A DNA stretch of 64,000 bases from contig CAKNFP010000002.1 in assembly GCA_930633525.1 (NCBI GenBank), positions 744,001-808,000 of the forward strand. Reading direction: 5' to 3'. Under the pieces are notes generated by a model. The model was given only the letters and a program-made list of their open reading frames with translations, made no database searches and was not told where the DNA came from. Origin of the DNA: Hyphomicrobiales bacterium. Lineage in GTDB: Bacteria; Pseudomonadota; Alphaproteobacteria; Rhizobiales; Beijerinckiaceae. Positions 43,271 through 52,352 of the stretch are shown here, piece by piece (the stretch's first letter is position 1; each line of letters starts with the position of its first letter). The position numbers and the translations under genes are program-made.

Positions 43271-44128
43271 GTGCAAGGCGTCATTGATGTCGTTGTGAAT
43301 CCTTTGACACCACAGATTGTAGCGGCGCGTCCTGCATGGACCAAGACCTTCCACACCAAGAAGATCGGCCGTGCAGAAGAGGACGTTGCGTCGGTCACTC
43401 ATGACGAGATGATCGCCCAGATGGATGCCGCCGGCATCGAAAGAGCGTTTCTCATTGCCTGCAAGCTGGGTCAGGAGGGAACTCCCGGCGCCTGGCACAT
43501 GCCCTACGAATGGATCGCTGAAGCCGTCGCAGCCCATCCGACCCGTTTCCACGGCCTCGCTGGCGTCGATCCCACGGAAGGGATGGAAGGCCTTCGGCGC
43601 CTCGAATGGGCCGTCCGGGACCTCGGGTTCATCGGCGCCCATACCTATCCGCACTGGTTTGAGCTGGAACCCAACCATCGCAAGTATTATCCGTTCTACG
43701 CGAAATGCTGCGAACTGAATATTCCGATCCAGATGCAGGTGGGGCAATCCCTGGTCTATTATGACAAGCGCCCCCTACGGAGCGTTGCGAGGCCCATTCT
43801 CCTCGACGACATCGCCTGCGATTTTCCCGAGTTGAAGCTCATCGGGATTCACATCGGGATTCCGTGGACGGATGAGATGATCGCGATGGCGTGGAAACAT
43901 CCCAACGTCTATATCGCATCGGATGCCCATAGCCCGAAATATTGGCCGGCGAGCTTCGTGCACTACATCAACAGCTACGGTCGCCACAAAGTCATGTTCG
44001 GCACGGACTTCCCCGTGCTCGCTTTCAAGCGCACGCTCGATGAAATCGAGGCGCTTGGCCTGCGTCCCGAAGCGCAGAAGCTCTTTTTGCGCGACAATGC
44101 CTTGCGAGTCTATGGTCTCACTCCGTAA
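43271..44128 (+). CDS. Amidohydrolase-2 (decarboxylase-like) family protein without the N-terminal HxH
   Basis: A 285-residue TIM-barrel protein of the PF04909-type amidohydrolase family, judged from FHGLAGVDPTEGMEGLRRLEWAV, GFIGAHTYPHWFE, LIGIHIGIPW and KVMFGTDFPVL. Family members hydrolyse or decarboxylate ring acids with a metal. Here the usual HxH after strand 1 (IDxHxH) is replaced by IDVVVN, so one metal-binding pair is missing. The start is GTG 43271 after GAGGGG. It stands 40 bp before a binding-protein gene. Confidence 0.77.
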   Translation: MQGVIDVVVNPLTPQIVAARPAWTKTFHTKKIGRAEEDVASVTHDEMIAQMDAAGIERAFLIACKLGQEGTPGAWHMPYEWIAEAVAAHPTRFHGLAGVDPTEGMEGLRRLEWAVRDLGFIGAHTYPHWFELEPNHRKYYPFYAKCCELNIPIQMQVGQSLVYYDKRPLRSVARPILLDDIACDFPELKLIGIHIGIPWTDEMIAMAWKHPNVYIASDAHSPKYWPASFVHYINSYGRHKVMFGTDFPVLAFKRTLDEIEALGLRPEAQKLFLRDNALRVYGLTP

Positions 44129-44168
44129 CCACGAAGACGTGCCAGCCAAAAAAACAGAGGTGGCCTCC

Positions 44169-45335
44169 ATGAAAAGCACGACGAACGCTCTGCTGGTTTC
44201 CATTGCGATCACGGCGATGCTCGGCACCGCGGCCATCGCTGCCGACGGCACGGTGACGCTCGGTGTCGTCACCGCACAGACCGGCCCGCTCGCTCCGGCC
44301 GGGAAATTTCAGCAGAATGGCTTCAATCTCGCCGTTGAGCAGATCAATAAGGCGGGTGGGTTCACAGTCGGAGGCAAGACCTACGAGCTCGCTCTAAAAA
44401 CCTACGACACACGCTGCAATGTCGCGGAAGGTGCCTCCGCGATGGAGCGTCTGGCGACTGTCGACAAAGTGCCAGTCGTGCTCGGTGAACTCTGTAGCCC
44501 CGTCGCGGCGGCTGAAGCGCCCGTGGCCGAGGACTTCAAGGTTCCCTTGATCATCACGGTGCCCACTGCCGGCAATCTCACGGAGCAGGGCAATCCCTAT
44601 TTCTTCAGGATCAATGCCCGGGACATTCAGCTTAACCATGGGCTAGCCAAATACATCACCGATGCCAAGCTGGCGCCGCTCGCCTTTCTCGCCTGGAATA
44701 ACGATACGGGACGCGGTGGTATCGAGGCGATGAAGAGCCTTCTGCCAGACAGCACAAAGATCGGGTATGTCGGCTATTTCAACGTTGGCGAGGTCGATTT
44801 TTCCAGCCACGTGACCAACATTCGCAATTCGGGCGCAAAGGCCGTCGTCCTTCTGATGGACGAAGAGCCGGGATCCATTGCGATCCGCCAGCTGCGTGAT
44901 GCCGGTGTGGATGTGCAGCTGATAGGGACCCTGGCCATGGGTTCGGACCGCTTTTTGCAGCGGCTCAATGCGAAGTATCTTGACGGCATGGCGCAATACA
45001 ATTCTTTTCCGCCGAATAGTCCCGTTGATCGCATCAAGACGTTCAGTACAGCATACAAGGCAAAATTCGGCGAGGAGACGCACGGATTTGCCGCGCAGTC
45101 CTACGACGCGATCTTTCTCGCGGTTGAGGCCATGAAAGCGGCCGGAACGACAACAGATGGTGCAAAAATTCGCGATGCTCTTGCAACCCTCACCTACAAC
45201 GGTGTTATCGGTGAGGTGAAGTTTGACAGCAAGGGACAGGCGAACCCACCGGTCTATGTCACGCAGTGGTGCGCGGACGGCACCCGAAAGATCGTGTTGC
45301 CCGCCGCTCTCGCGGCCGATTGTGGGAGCGGTTGA
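44169..45335 (+). CDS. Branched-chain-type ABC importer substrate-binding protein (paralogue 1)
   Basis: A 388-residue LivJ-type periplasmic protein with a Sec signal (ALLVSIAITAMLGTAAIA-A). It binds its ligand between two lobes (VTAQTGPLAPAG, LTYNGVIGEVKFD). It is strikingly similar to the protein at 51156-52319, with shared blocks such as FSSHVTNIRNSGAKAVV and cysteines in RCNVAEG, GELCSPVAAAEAP and TQWC. No permease follows directly, so it probably uses the LivHMGF system at 52353-55744. Start ATG 44169 follows AGAGGTGG. Confidence 0.87.
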   Translation: MKSTTNALLVSIAITAMLGTAAIAADGTVTLGVVTAQTGPLAPAGKFQQNGFNLAVEQINKAGGFTVGGKTYELALKTYDTRCNVAEGASAMERLATVDKVPVVLGELCSPVAAAEAPVAEDFKVPLIITVPTAGNLTEQGNPYFFRINARDIQLNHGLAKYITDAKLAPLAFLAWNNDTGRGGIEAMKSLLPDSTKIGYVGYFNVGEVDFSSHVTNIRNSGAKAVVLLMDEEPGSIAIRQLRDAGVDVQLIGTLAMGSDRFLQRLNAKYLDGMAQYNSFPPNSPVDRIKTFSTAYKAKFGEETHGFAAQSYDAIFLAVEAMKAAGTTTDGAKIRDALATLTYNGVIGEVKFDSKGQANPPVYVTQWCADGTRKIVLPAALAADCGSG

Positions 45336-45357
45336 TTAAACGATTGTGTGGCGCATC

Positions 45358-46281
45358 ATGTCGACGCCACATCAACTGTTTGCTGAGGGCCTCCGGTTCC
45401 CAGAGGGACCGGTTGCCTGCAGAGACGGAAGCCTGCTCGTGGTGGAGATCGCCAGCGGTGCCCTCACACGGATTGGCCCCGACGGCGTCATTCGAAGGCT
45501 CGCCACGATCCCAGGCGGTCCCAATGGTCTCGCAGTCGGTCCGGATGGCGCCTATTACGTCTGCAATAACGGGGGCTTCCTGTGGCACGATGAAAACGGC
45601 GTTCTCAGGCCAACTGGAACACCGCCAGACTATGTCGGAGGCTGCATAGAGAGGATCGACCCGGTCAGTTTCTCTGTAAGGTCTCTTTATACCGAATGTG
45701 ACAATCACCAGCTTGAGGGCCCCAACGACCTCGTATTCGATCGAGACGGTGGATTTTACTTCACTGACTATGGAAAGGTGCGGCATCGCTGGCGCAGTCA
45801 TGGCGGCGTATACTACGCGTTGCCGGATGGGTCGTCGATCGTCGAGGTCGCATATCCCATGCTTACCCCCAATGGTATCGGCCTATCTCCCGATGGGGGC
45901 ACGCTCTATGTCGCCGAGACGGAAACCGGCCGGCTTTGGTCGTTCGACGTTATCGGCCCGGGACATGTTCGTAAGGCGGGCTTTCCCTCGCCACACGGCG
46001 GACGACTACTCTGCGGGCTTCCCGGTTTCCAGAAATTCGATAGTCTCGCGATCGATGAAGTGGGAAATATCTGCGTCGCCACACTCTATTCCGGAGTGAT
46101 TTCTATTATCAGTCCCTCTGGCCAACTCATACGCCAGGTCAACATGCCTGATCTGTTCGTGACAAATATCTGCTTTGGCGGCAGCGATCGCCGGACGGCC
46201 TATTTGACACTGTCCAGCACTGGCAAGGTTATATCCATGGAGTGGCCGGAGGCCGGCCTTGCTCTCGCTTACGACTGCTAG
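45358..46281 (+). CDS. SMP-30/gluconolactonase-type lactonase
   Basis: A 307-residue six-bladed propeller of the SMP-30/gluconolactonase family. The metal ligands are in expected positions: Glu in RFPEGPV, Asn in TPNGIGLSPDG and Asp in QKFDSLAID. Such enzymes open lactones. ATG 45358 is taken over GTG 45346. It stands between a binding protein and a flavin monooxygenase; Baeyer-Villiger-type oxygenation by the neighbour could form the lactone it opens, which is an inference. Confidence 0.83.
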   Translation: MSTPHQLFAEGLRFPEGPVACRDGSLLVVEIASGALTRIGPDGVIRRLATIPGGPNGLAVGPDGAYYVCNNGGFLWHDENGVLRPTGTPPDYVGGCIERIDPVSFSVRSLYTECDNHQLEGPNDLVFDRDGGFYFTDYGKVRHRWRSHGGVYYALPDGSSIVEVAYPMLTPNGIGLSPDGGTLYVAETETGRLWSFDVIGPGHVRKAGFPSPHGGRLLCGLPGFQKFDSLAIDEVGNICVATLYSGVISIISPSGQLIRQVNMPDLFVTNICFGGSDRRTAYLTLSSTGKVISMEWPEAGLALAYDC

Positions 46282-46291
46282 AGGGCGAAAC

Positions 46292-47620
46292 ATGCCGCGT
46301 GATCGACATATGAATTTCGGCTGCATCCTCGAGAACTATGGCAGCCACCCAGCGGCCTGGCTGGTATCGGAATCGTCGGCGGACAGCGCCACCGACCCGA
46401 ACCACTATGTCGGCTTGGCGAAACTGGCCGAGAGTGCGAAGCTCGATTTCGTCTTCGTTGCCGATACGCCGTGTCTCCCGGAAGGCGACATCGAATCGTT
46501 GAGCCGTTCACCCCGCTACATCAATGGCCTGGAGCCGCTGACCCTCCTCGCGGTGCTCTCGGCCCACACCAGCCATATCGGCCTGGTCGGCACGCTCTCA
46601 TCCTCCTACAACGAGCCCTTCAACGTCGCGCGCGCTGTCGCTTCGCTCGATCATCTCAGTGGTGGCCGCGCGGCATGGAACGTTGTCACGACCGGCAGCC
46701 TGAACGCGCCGGCGAACTTCGGCCGCGATGCGAATCTGGATCATGCAGTCCGCTACGAACGCGCACGTGAATTTGTCGAAGTCGTGCGTGGTCTTTGGGA
46801 TACGTGGGGCGATGGCGCGATCATTCGTAACGTGGGGGAAAGCCGATACTTCGATCCGCGGAAGTTGCGTCCCCTGAACCACAAGGGGAAGCACTTCTCT
46901 GTAGCAGGTCCCCTCAATATCGCTCGCCCACCGCAGGGCCATCCGGTGGTGGTTCAAGCGGGAGGCTCCGATCCCGGCAGGGAGTTGGCCGCCGAGACCG
47001 CCGACATGGTCTTCATGGTTGAGAGTTCGCTTGAGGGAGCGCGCAGTTACTACAGCGACCTGAAGGGACGGATGAAAAAATTCGGCCGACGACCCGATGA
47101 GCTCAGACTGATGCAGGGTATTACGATCGTCGTCGGCAATACTATCGCTGAAGCTGAAGCCAAGACCGCAGTATTATCTTCTCGCATTCATGAGGATGTC
47201 GGCAAGACCGTGATAGGCACCGCGATTGGAGTTGATTTAAGTGGCATGGACTTCGACGCCAGGATCCCCCCTGATCTTATTCCAGCTGAATCCAATCGCG
47301 GCCAAACCTATCATCGCGTAATTTCACGCATGGCGATCGAGGAAAAACTCACCATCCGGCAGATGAGCGCGCGTTTTGCCGAATCACGTATCGGCAACAC
47401 GCTCAAGGGAACGCCCGAAACGATTGTCGATACGCTTGAAGCGTGGTATCGGGCCGACGCTGTCGATGGTTTCATGCTGCGGGCGATGGCATTTCCCGAC
47501 AGCTTGCGTGATTTCTCCGAGCTCGTTGTACCTGAACTTCAACGGCGCGGGTTGATGCGTCAGGACTACGCTGGGAAGACTTTGCGCAGCCACCTGGGTC
47601 TTGCTCGGCCGGGCAACTGA
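46292..47620 (+). CDS. Luciferase-like flavin monooxygenase (NtaA/SnaA/DszA type)
   Basis: A 442-residue FMNH2-dependent monooxygenase of the two-component class (nitrilotriacetate, pristinamycin and dibenzothiophene-sulfone monooxygenases). Family blocks include LSGGRAAWNVVTTGSLNAPANFG, AVRYERAREFVEVVRGLWD and PPQGHPVVVQAGGSDPGRELAAETAD. It is an intact paralogue of the gene split by the IS at 15522-18262. ATG 46292 follows AGAGGGCG. A separate flavin reductase is needed; none is encoded nearby. Confidence 0.9.
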   Translation: MPRDRHMNFGCILENYGSHPAAWLVSESSADSATDPNHYVGLAKLAESAKLDFVFVADTPCLPEGDIESLSRSPRYINGLEPLTLLAVLSAHTSHIGLVGTLSSSYNEPFNVARAVASLDHLSGGRAAWNVVTTGSLNAPANFGRDANLDHAVRYERAREFVEVVRGLWDTWGDGAIIRNVGESRYFDPRKLRPLNHKGKHFSVAGPLNIARPPQGHPVVVQAGGSDPGRELAAETADMVFMVESSLEGARSYYSDLKGRMKKFGRRPDELRLMQGITIVVGNTIAEAEAKTAVLSSRIHEDVGKTVIGTAIGVDLSGMDFDARIPPDLIPAESNRGQTYHRVISRMAIEEKLTIRQMSARFAESRIGNTLKGTPETIVDTLEAWYRADAVDGFMLRAMAFPDSLRDFSELVVPELQRRGLMRQDYAGKTLRSHLGLARPGN

Positions 47621-47653
47621 ACGGGGTCAACGCTTGGTTGCTGAAACGGCCAA

Positions 47654-47680
47654 ACCCTCCCGGTAATGCTTCGGGAGGGT
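47654..47680. terminator. Terminator hairpin between convergent genes
   Basis: ACCCTCCCG (47654-47662) pairs perfectly with CGGGAGGGT (47672-47680) around a 9-base loop, between the flavin monooxygenase and the convergent lyase gene. On the minus strand the stem is followed by TTTGG, so it mainly suits the leftward transcript but may work both ways. Confidence 0.7.
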
Positions 47681-47712
47681 ATGCTAACTCTGACTACCGC
47701 CCGGGAACATAA

Positions 47713-48606
47713 TCAGGCGATGCTTTTCTCGACCTGGCGCATCGATTGAACGGAATCGTAGCTCTTGCCAAGTGCAAGCAACTCTGGCGTGCCGATGACA
47801 CTGTTTAACTCGGTGAAGTCAAACATACGGTTGCTGAATGGCGCATTCGTGCCATGGGTGGCGAGCGACTGATAGTATTCCTGCGCCGTCCGCGCCAGCG
47901 CTCTCACAATACCACCACCAAAAATGACGATCTTGAAGCCGGCCTCGCCAAGTTCCTCAGCCGTGCTGAGCGGCGTGTCGCCACCTTCAACCATATTAGC
48001 GATGAGCGGGCGCAAGCCTCCGAATTGGCGCCCGATAGTCGCCATCTGCTCACGGGAGCGCGGCGCCTCGATAAAGAGGATATCGGCGCCCATTTCGACA
48101 TAGAGATGGGCACGCTCCAGAGCAGCGTCGAAACCTTCGACCGCAATGGCGTCCGTACGCGCGATGATCAAGGTTTCCTCGCTCGCACGCGCATCCACCG
48201 CCGCCTTCACCTTGCCTGCCATCTCACCGGCGGAGATCAGGGACTTGTCGCGCAGATGGCCGCAGCGCTTCGGAAACGACTGATCCTCAATCTGGATGGC
48301 CGCAGCGCCCGCACGCTCAAACAATCGCACCGTGCGCCGAACATTGAGGGCATTTCCATACCCCGTGTCGGCATCAACTATGAGCGGAATTTCAACGCGG
48401 TCGCGTATCTGCGTGATCACGTCGGCGACTTCAGCCATCGACACAAGACCAATGTCGGAGCTACCGAGGCGCGTGTAAGCGATCGCCGCACCGGAGACGT
48501 AAAGGGCCTCGAAACCGGCGGCAGCTGCGAGCGAAGCTGTCAAAGCGTCGAAGATCCCGGGCGCAACCAGAGGGCCGTCTGCCGTAACGCGGTTTCGCAA
48601 GTTCAT
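47713..48606 (-). CDS. Isocitrate lyase/PEP mutase-family enzyme
   Basis: A 297-residue TIM-barrel enzyme of the PEP mutase/isocitrate lyase superfamily. It has IVDADTGYGNALNV (Mg2+ Asp residues), AAIQIEDQSFPKRCGH (the lyase-type KRCGH loop with its catalytic Cys) and IARTDA. Members act as 2-methylisocitrate lyases, oxaloacetate decarboxylases or dimethylmalate lyases. The KRCGH loop favours a C-C lyase over a phosphonate mutase. It is transcribed away from the flavin monooxygenase at 49180, from a shared control region. Confidence 0.87.
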   Translation of the reverse strand: MNLRNRVTADGPLVAPGIFDALTASLAAAAGFEALYVSGAAIAYTRLGSSDIGLVSMAEVADVITQIRDRVEIPLIVDADTGYGNALNVRRTVRLFERAGAAAIQIEDQSFPKRCGHLRDKSLISAGEMAGKVKAAVDARASEETLIIARTDAIAVEGFDAALERAHLYVEMGADILFIEAPRSREQMATIGRQFGGLRPLIANMVEGGDTPLSTAEELGEAGFKIVIFGGGIVRALARTAQEYYQSLATHGTNAPFSNRMFDFTELNSVIGTPELLALGKSYDSVQSMRQVEKSIA

Positions 48607-49179
48607 AATTCTACGAATCTCCTACCTTATACCCGGAAAGCGCCCGCTTTACTCGTTCGCGCCTATCTGGCCAAGAACTCACCTGTGCCAAGACGGATCG
48701 CCATCGCCGGAATGGCAGCACGACACTTATGCGCCAGCAGACGCCTCGCCACGACGGGCCTCACGATTGGTGTCTCACCGTCTCAGACAAGGATTTGAGC
48801 CATCGACAAAGAATATACACAACTTGTCATATCATTAATACAAATGCCCTGCCTGTCAAGCGAGCATGCCCGCGTTGCTGTGCACTCCGCAACAGCACAC
48901 GGAGCGCCAGCGCGTGCTACCCGCTCAGAGAGCGGCACATTCCTCACATTGTATCCTGGCCAGAATGAACAATTACCCGACGAATTGCGTCCGAGGTATT
49001 GCCGTGACTATAATTCACTCCTCTCGTCTCTTATCGCCTTGCCACTCCTAAAGCGTATTGTTATACATTTATAATCATAAGAAAGGCGACGGCACATCGC
49101 AGCCGACGAAAATTATCGGCCTGCGTTCCAGACGTTCCGCCCAGAGCAACAACGACACATTCAGAGTGGGTGGACTTCA
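48607..49179. promoter_or_regulatory. Divergent control region with operator-like site
   Basis: This 573-bp gap lies between the leftward lyase and a rightward flavin monooxygenase. I find no gene in it. TTGTCATATCATTAATACAA (48824-48843) is a partial palindrome (TTGT...ACAA) and nearly recurs at 57564-57582. A second AT-rich block (TTGTTATACATTTATAATC, about 49056-49075) lies 100 bp before the monooxygenase gene and may hold its promoter. Confidence 0.5.
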
Positions 49180-50361
49180 ATGGCTTCTATACCGCTTCGG
49201 CATGGCATGTTTCTCCCGCCGATTCACCCGAACAAGGAGAACCCTACCCTTGCCATCCAGCGCGACATGGAGCTTGTAGAACATCTCGATCGACTTGGTT
49301 ACGAAGAGGCCTGGATCGGTGAACACCATTCATCCGGCGCCGAGATTATCGCCAGCCCCGAACTCTTCATCGCAGCCGTCGCTGAACGAACAAAGCGCAT
49401 TCGGCTCGGCACAGGCGTCATATCCCTCCCCTATCATGCGCCGTTGACGGTGGCCAATCGTATCATTCAGCTCGATCATCAGACCCGCGGCCGCATCATG
49501 ATGGGTGTCGGACCGGGGCTTCTGACCGCGGATGCCATGATGATGGGCATCGAGCCTGAAAAACTGCGGGATCGCATGTCCGAGGCCCTGGACGTGATCC
49601 TTCGGCTGCTCAATGGGGAAACGGTCACCGAGAAGACCGAGTGGTACAATCTGGTCGACGCACGTGTCCATCTGCTGCCTTATACCAAGCCGCATCTGGA
49701 AGTATGTGTCGCCAGCACGCTCACGCCTTCCGGTGGGCGTAACGCGGGCAAGTATGGGCTTGGCATGTTGTGCGTGGCGGCCACCAGCCCAACGGGTTTC
49801 GATGTGCTTGGCACAAACTGGCGCATTGCCACTGAAGTTGCCGCCGAGCATGGTCATGTCATGGATCGCTCGCGCTTGCGTCTCGCAGGGCTCACGCATA
49901 TCGCGGAAACGCGCGAACAGGCGATAGAGAACGTCAAGTTCGGCCTGCGCCATTGGCTCGACTACCGGGAAGCCGTCAATCCGACGATCAAGCGTAAGAC
50001 ACGCGGTGAGACTTTCGAGGGGCTGGTCGAGGCGGTCGTCAAGGACCACGGCGGCGTCATCGGCACACCGGACGATCTCATTGCCAAAATAGAGCAACTC
50101 TACGAGAAACAGGGCGAATTCGGTGCTTTCCTACAGGTCGCGCACAATTGGGCTGACTTTGAAGCCACGAAGAAGTCTTGGGAGCTCGTCGCACGGTATG
50201 TGATACCGCATTTCAGCGGCGCAAACCGCAATCGTGACGAGTCGCTGAAGTGGTCGATGGAGCACGGCATGGAGTACGGCTCGCGCTCGGCGGTCGCCCA
50301 GCGCAAGATGTTCGAGAAGCACGAGGCCGAACAGCAAGCTAAATTAGCCCGGAAGGACTGA
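49180..50361 (+). CDS. Luciferase-like flavin monooxygenase (limonene-monooxygenase/alkanal type)
   Basis: A 393-residue FMN-dependent monooxygenase of a different branch from the NtaA type. It begins MASIPLRHGMFLPPIHP, has GYEEAWIGEHHSSG and ASPELFIAAVAERTKRIRLGTGV, and is similar in outline to the limonene 1,2-monooxygenase LimB. Such enzymes oxygenate terpenes or other small hydrophobic molecules using FMNH2. The ribosome-binding site is weak (GGTGGA). It is followed at 37 bp by a broken short-chain dehydrogenase gene, perhaps its former partner. Confidence 0.85.
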   Translation: MASIPLRHGMFLPPIHPNKENPTLAIQRDMELVEHLDRLGYEEAWIGEHHSSGAEIIASPELFIAAVAERTKRIRLGTGVISLPYHAPLTVANRIIQLDHQTRGRIMMGVGPGLLTADAMMMGIEPEKLRDRMSEALDVILRLLNGETVTEKTEWYNLVDARVHLLPYTKPHLEVCVASTLTPSGGRNAGKYGLGMLCVAATSPTGFDVLGTNWRIATEVAAEHGHVMDRSRLRLAGLTHIAETREQAIENVKFGLRHWLDYREAVNPTIKRKTRGETFEGLVEAVVKDHGGVIGTPDDLIAKIEQLYEKQGEFGAFLQVAHNWADFEATKKSWELVARYVIPHFSGANRNRDESLKWSMEHGMEYGSRSAVAQRKMFEKHEAEQQAKLARKD

Positions 50362-50398
50362 GTGCAGCCCGTCTCCCGCGCCTAGTTGAGGGCACTCA

Positions 50399-50800
50399 AT
50401 GCGCAACTTAGTGGCAGACATAGTGGGCGCCACGTCCGGCATTGGTCCTGGCATTACACATGTCTTCACTGCCGCGAGTCTTCAGGTCGCGACATACGAT
50501 ATCCGCAAAGCGGATCTCGACGACACCGTCGATCAAGTGCGGACCACCGGCGGAAAAGCCCATGGCTTGTGCGACAACGTGCCCGACTGTGACGCGACGG
50601 GGCGAGCCGCCGCTGAAATCGACCCCGTCTCTCTCGGTGCCGACATCCTCGCGAACAACCCCCTTGTGATACCAGAATCAGGCAGCATTGGCTTCTCGAT
50701 GTCCCCAACGAGAGCCTCGACCGGGTGCTCGACGTGACCCCCCTGCCTCTTCTTTTTCTGATTCGGCAGATTGCCAAGCGAACGGCTGCGGCTTCGCTAT
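50399..50800 (+). pseudogene. Short-chain dehydrogenase/reductase remnant
   Basis: The first frame reads MRNLVADIVGATSGIGPGITHVF, the Rossmann TGxxxGIG motif of short-chain dehydrogenases, then ADILANNPLVIPESGSI where the family has LVNNAG. After about 50690 the match continues in another frame as LDVPNESLDRVLDV, so there is a frameshift; the NNAG and catalytic Tyr-x-x-x-Lys blocks are lost. It is a decayed gene directly behind the monooxygenase. Confidence 0.7.
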
Positions 50801-51155
50801 CGACAGATTTCCATCGCTGCATCATCCCAATTCTATCCACAGCGGCTGGCCGAGTCAGAATAGACCCTGCCGAATGCGCAAACCCTGTGCTCGGCTCGAT
50901 ACCATCCCTCATCCGTTGGCTTTCCAATGCCACCTGCTGCCTTGCGGACGGAGGTCGTGCAGGCCGTCGTTGCATGCGCATCCCGCGCCATGCCCCGCGC
51001 GACGGGCGACTGCATCTGCCTCGACAGCCCTCTTCGACGCTCGACTATACCTCCACCCGATCGCAACATGACCTGCCATGGCATCGGGAAAGTGTAATGT
51101 GATGCCCGTGCCGATGCCATGACGACCACAAAAATAACCAAGGGGATGTAAGAGA
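50801..51155. other. Non-coding stretch before the Liv transporter operon
   Basis: About 355 bp without a gene I can support; the left part may be further dehydrogenase debris. The promoter of the binding-protein gene at 51156 should be in the right end, where AAGGGGATG supplies its ribosome-binding site. Confidence 0.4.
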
Positions 51156-52319
51156 ATGACGAGGTATAGATCAACGCTCGCCGCCGCATTCGCCATGGCG
51201 GCATGTTTGGGCGGGGTGCCTGCATATGCTGAGGACGTGGTAACGATCGGCATCATCAGTGCCACGACCGGTCCCATGGCGGCCCCAGGCTCCTACCAGA
51301 TCAATGGCTTCAAACTGGCTGAGGAAGACGTCAACAAATCGGGCGGCGTGACAATCGGGGACAAGACCTACAAGGTCGCCCTCAAGGTCTACGACTCCCG
51401 CTGCAATGTCGCCGAGGGGGCCGCAATCATGGAGCGCCTCGCGACCGTGGATAAAGTCCCGGTTGTTCTGGGCGAGTTGTGCACGCCGGTCGCTGCCGCG
51501 GAAGCTCCGATTGCTCAGGATTACAAGGTACCCCTCATCCTGACGGTCCCGACGGCCGATAATCTGACGACCCAGGGCAATCCCTATCTGTTTCGCGTCA
51601 ATGCTCCCAATGCGGCGCAAAATCGCATGCTCGTCGACTTGTTTGTCGAGAAAAACTTGAGCCCTATTGCCGAACTCACCTTCAACAATGACGCGGGTCG
51701 CGGTGCGGTCGCCGGCCGACGCGCGATCCTGCCGGAGACTATCAAGTCCGGCTATATCGGCTTCTACAATGTCGGCGAAGTCGATTTCTCCAGTCACATC
51801 ACCAACATTCGCAACTCGGGCGCCAAGGCTGTTGTGCTCGGCATGGATGAAGAAGCAGGTGCGCTCGCCATCAAGCAGATCCGCGATGCCGGCCTCGATA
51901 TACAGATCATCGGCACACTGGCGATGGACTCGGATCGCTTTCTCCATCGCTTGAATGCCGACTATGTTGCGGGAATGATCCAAGGGTCGGCCTTCGCACT
52001 GACCGCGCCCGGCGAGAAGGCCAAAGCTTTCACTGAGGCCTACAAGGCGCGTTTCGGCGCCGAGACACACGCCTTCGCGGCCCAATCCTACGACGGGCTG
52101 ATGGTTGCCATAGAAGCCATGAAGAAGGCCGCCAGCGTCAGCGACGGAGAAGCGATCCGGAATGCGCTGGCCACTGTCGACTACAAGGGCGTGACCGGCG
52201 ATTTGAAATTCGACAGGAACAACCAGGCCAGCCCGCTCTTCTATGTCACCCAGTGGTGCAAGAACGGCACGCGCACCATAGCCATGCCGCTGGCCCTCGC
52301 CGCGGCTTGCAGCAGCTGA
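51156..52319 (+). CDS. Branched-chain-type ABC importer substrate-binding protein (paralogue 2)
   Basis: A 387-residue LivJ-type protein with a Sec signal (TLAAAFAMAACLGGVPAYA-E). It is the first gene of a full transporter operon. Long blocks agree with the protein at 44169-45335 (for example FSSHITNIRNSGAKAVV and IGTLAMDSDRFLHRLNA), and the cysteines of RCNVAEG, GELCTPV and TQWC are shared, so both probably bind related ligands. AAGGGGATG precedes ATG 51156. The ligand may be an amino acid, aromatic acid or amide. Confidence 0.9.
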   Translation: MTRYRSTLAAAFAMAACLGGVPAYAEDVVTIGIISATTGPMAAPGSYQINGFKLAEEDVNKSGGVTIGDKTYKVALKVYDSRCNVAEGAAIMERLATVDKVPVVLGELCTPVAAAEAPIAQDYKVPLILTVPTADNLTTQGNPYLFRVNAPNAAQNRMLVDLFVEKNLSPIAELTFNNDAGRGAVAGRRAILPETIKSGYIGFYNVGEVDFSSHITNIRNSGAKAVVLGMDEEAGALAIKQIRDAGLDIQIIGTLAMDSDRFLHRLNADYVAGMIQGSAFALTAPGEKAKAFTEAYKARFGAETHAFAAQSYDGLMVAIEAMKKAASVSDGEAIRNALATVDYKGVTGDLKFDRNNQASPLFYVTQWCKNGTRTIAMPLALAAACSS

Positions 52320-52352
52320 CCGCTTAGTTTTCCAGGATTGGAGTGAAAAGGC

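Noticed and set aside
50833..51225. A 130-codon minus-strand frame before the Liv operon
   Set aside because: It overlaps the start of the binding-protein gene, and neither composition nor start signals support it.
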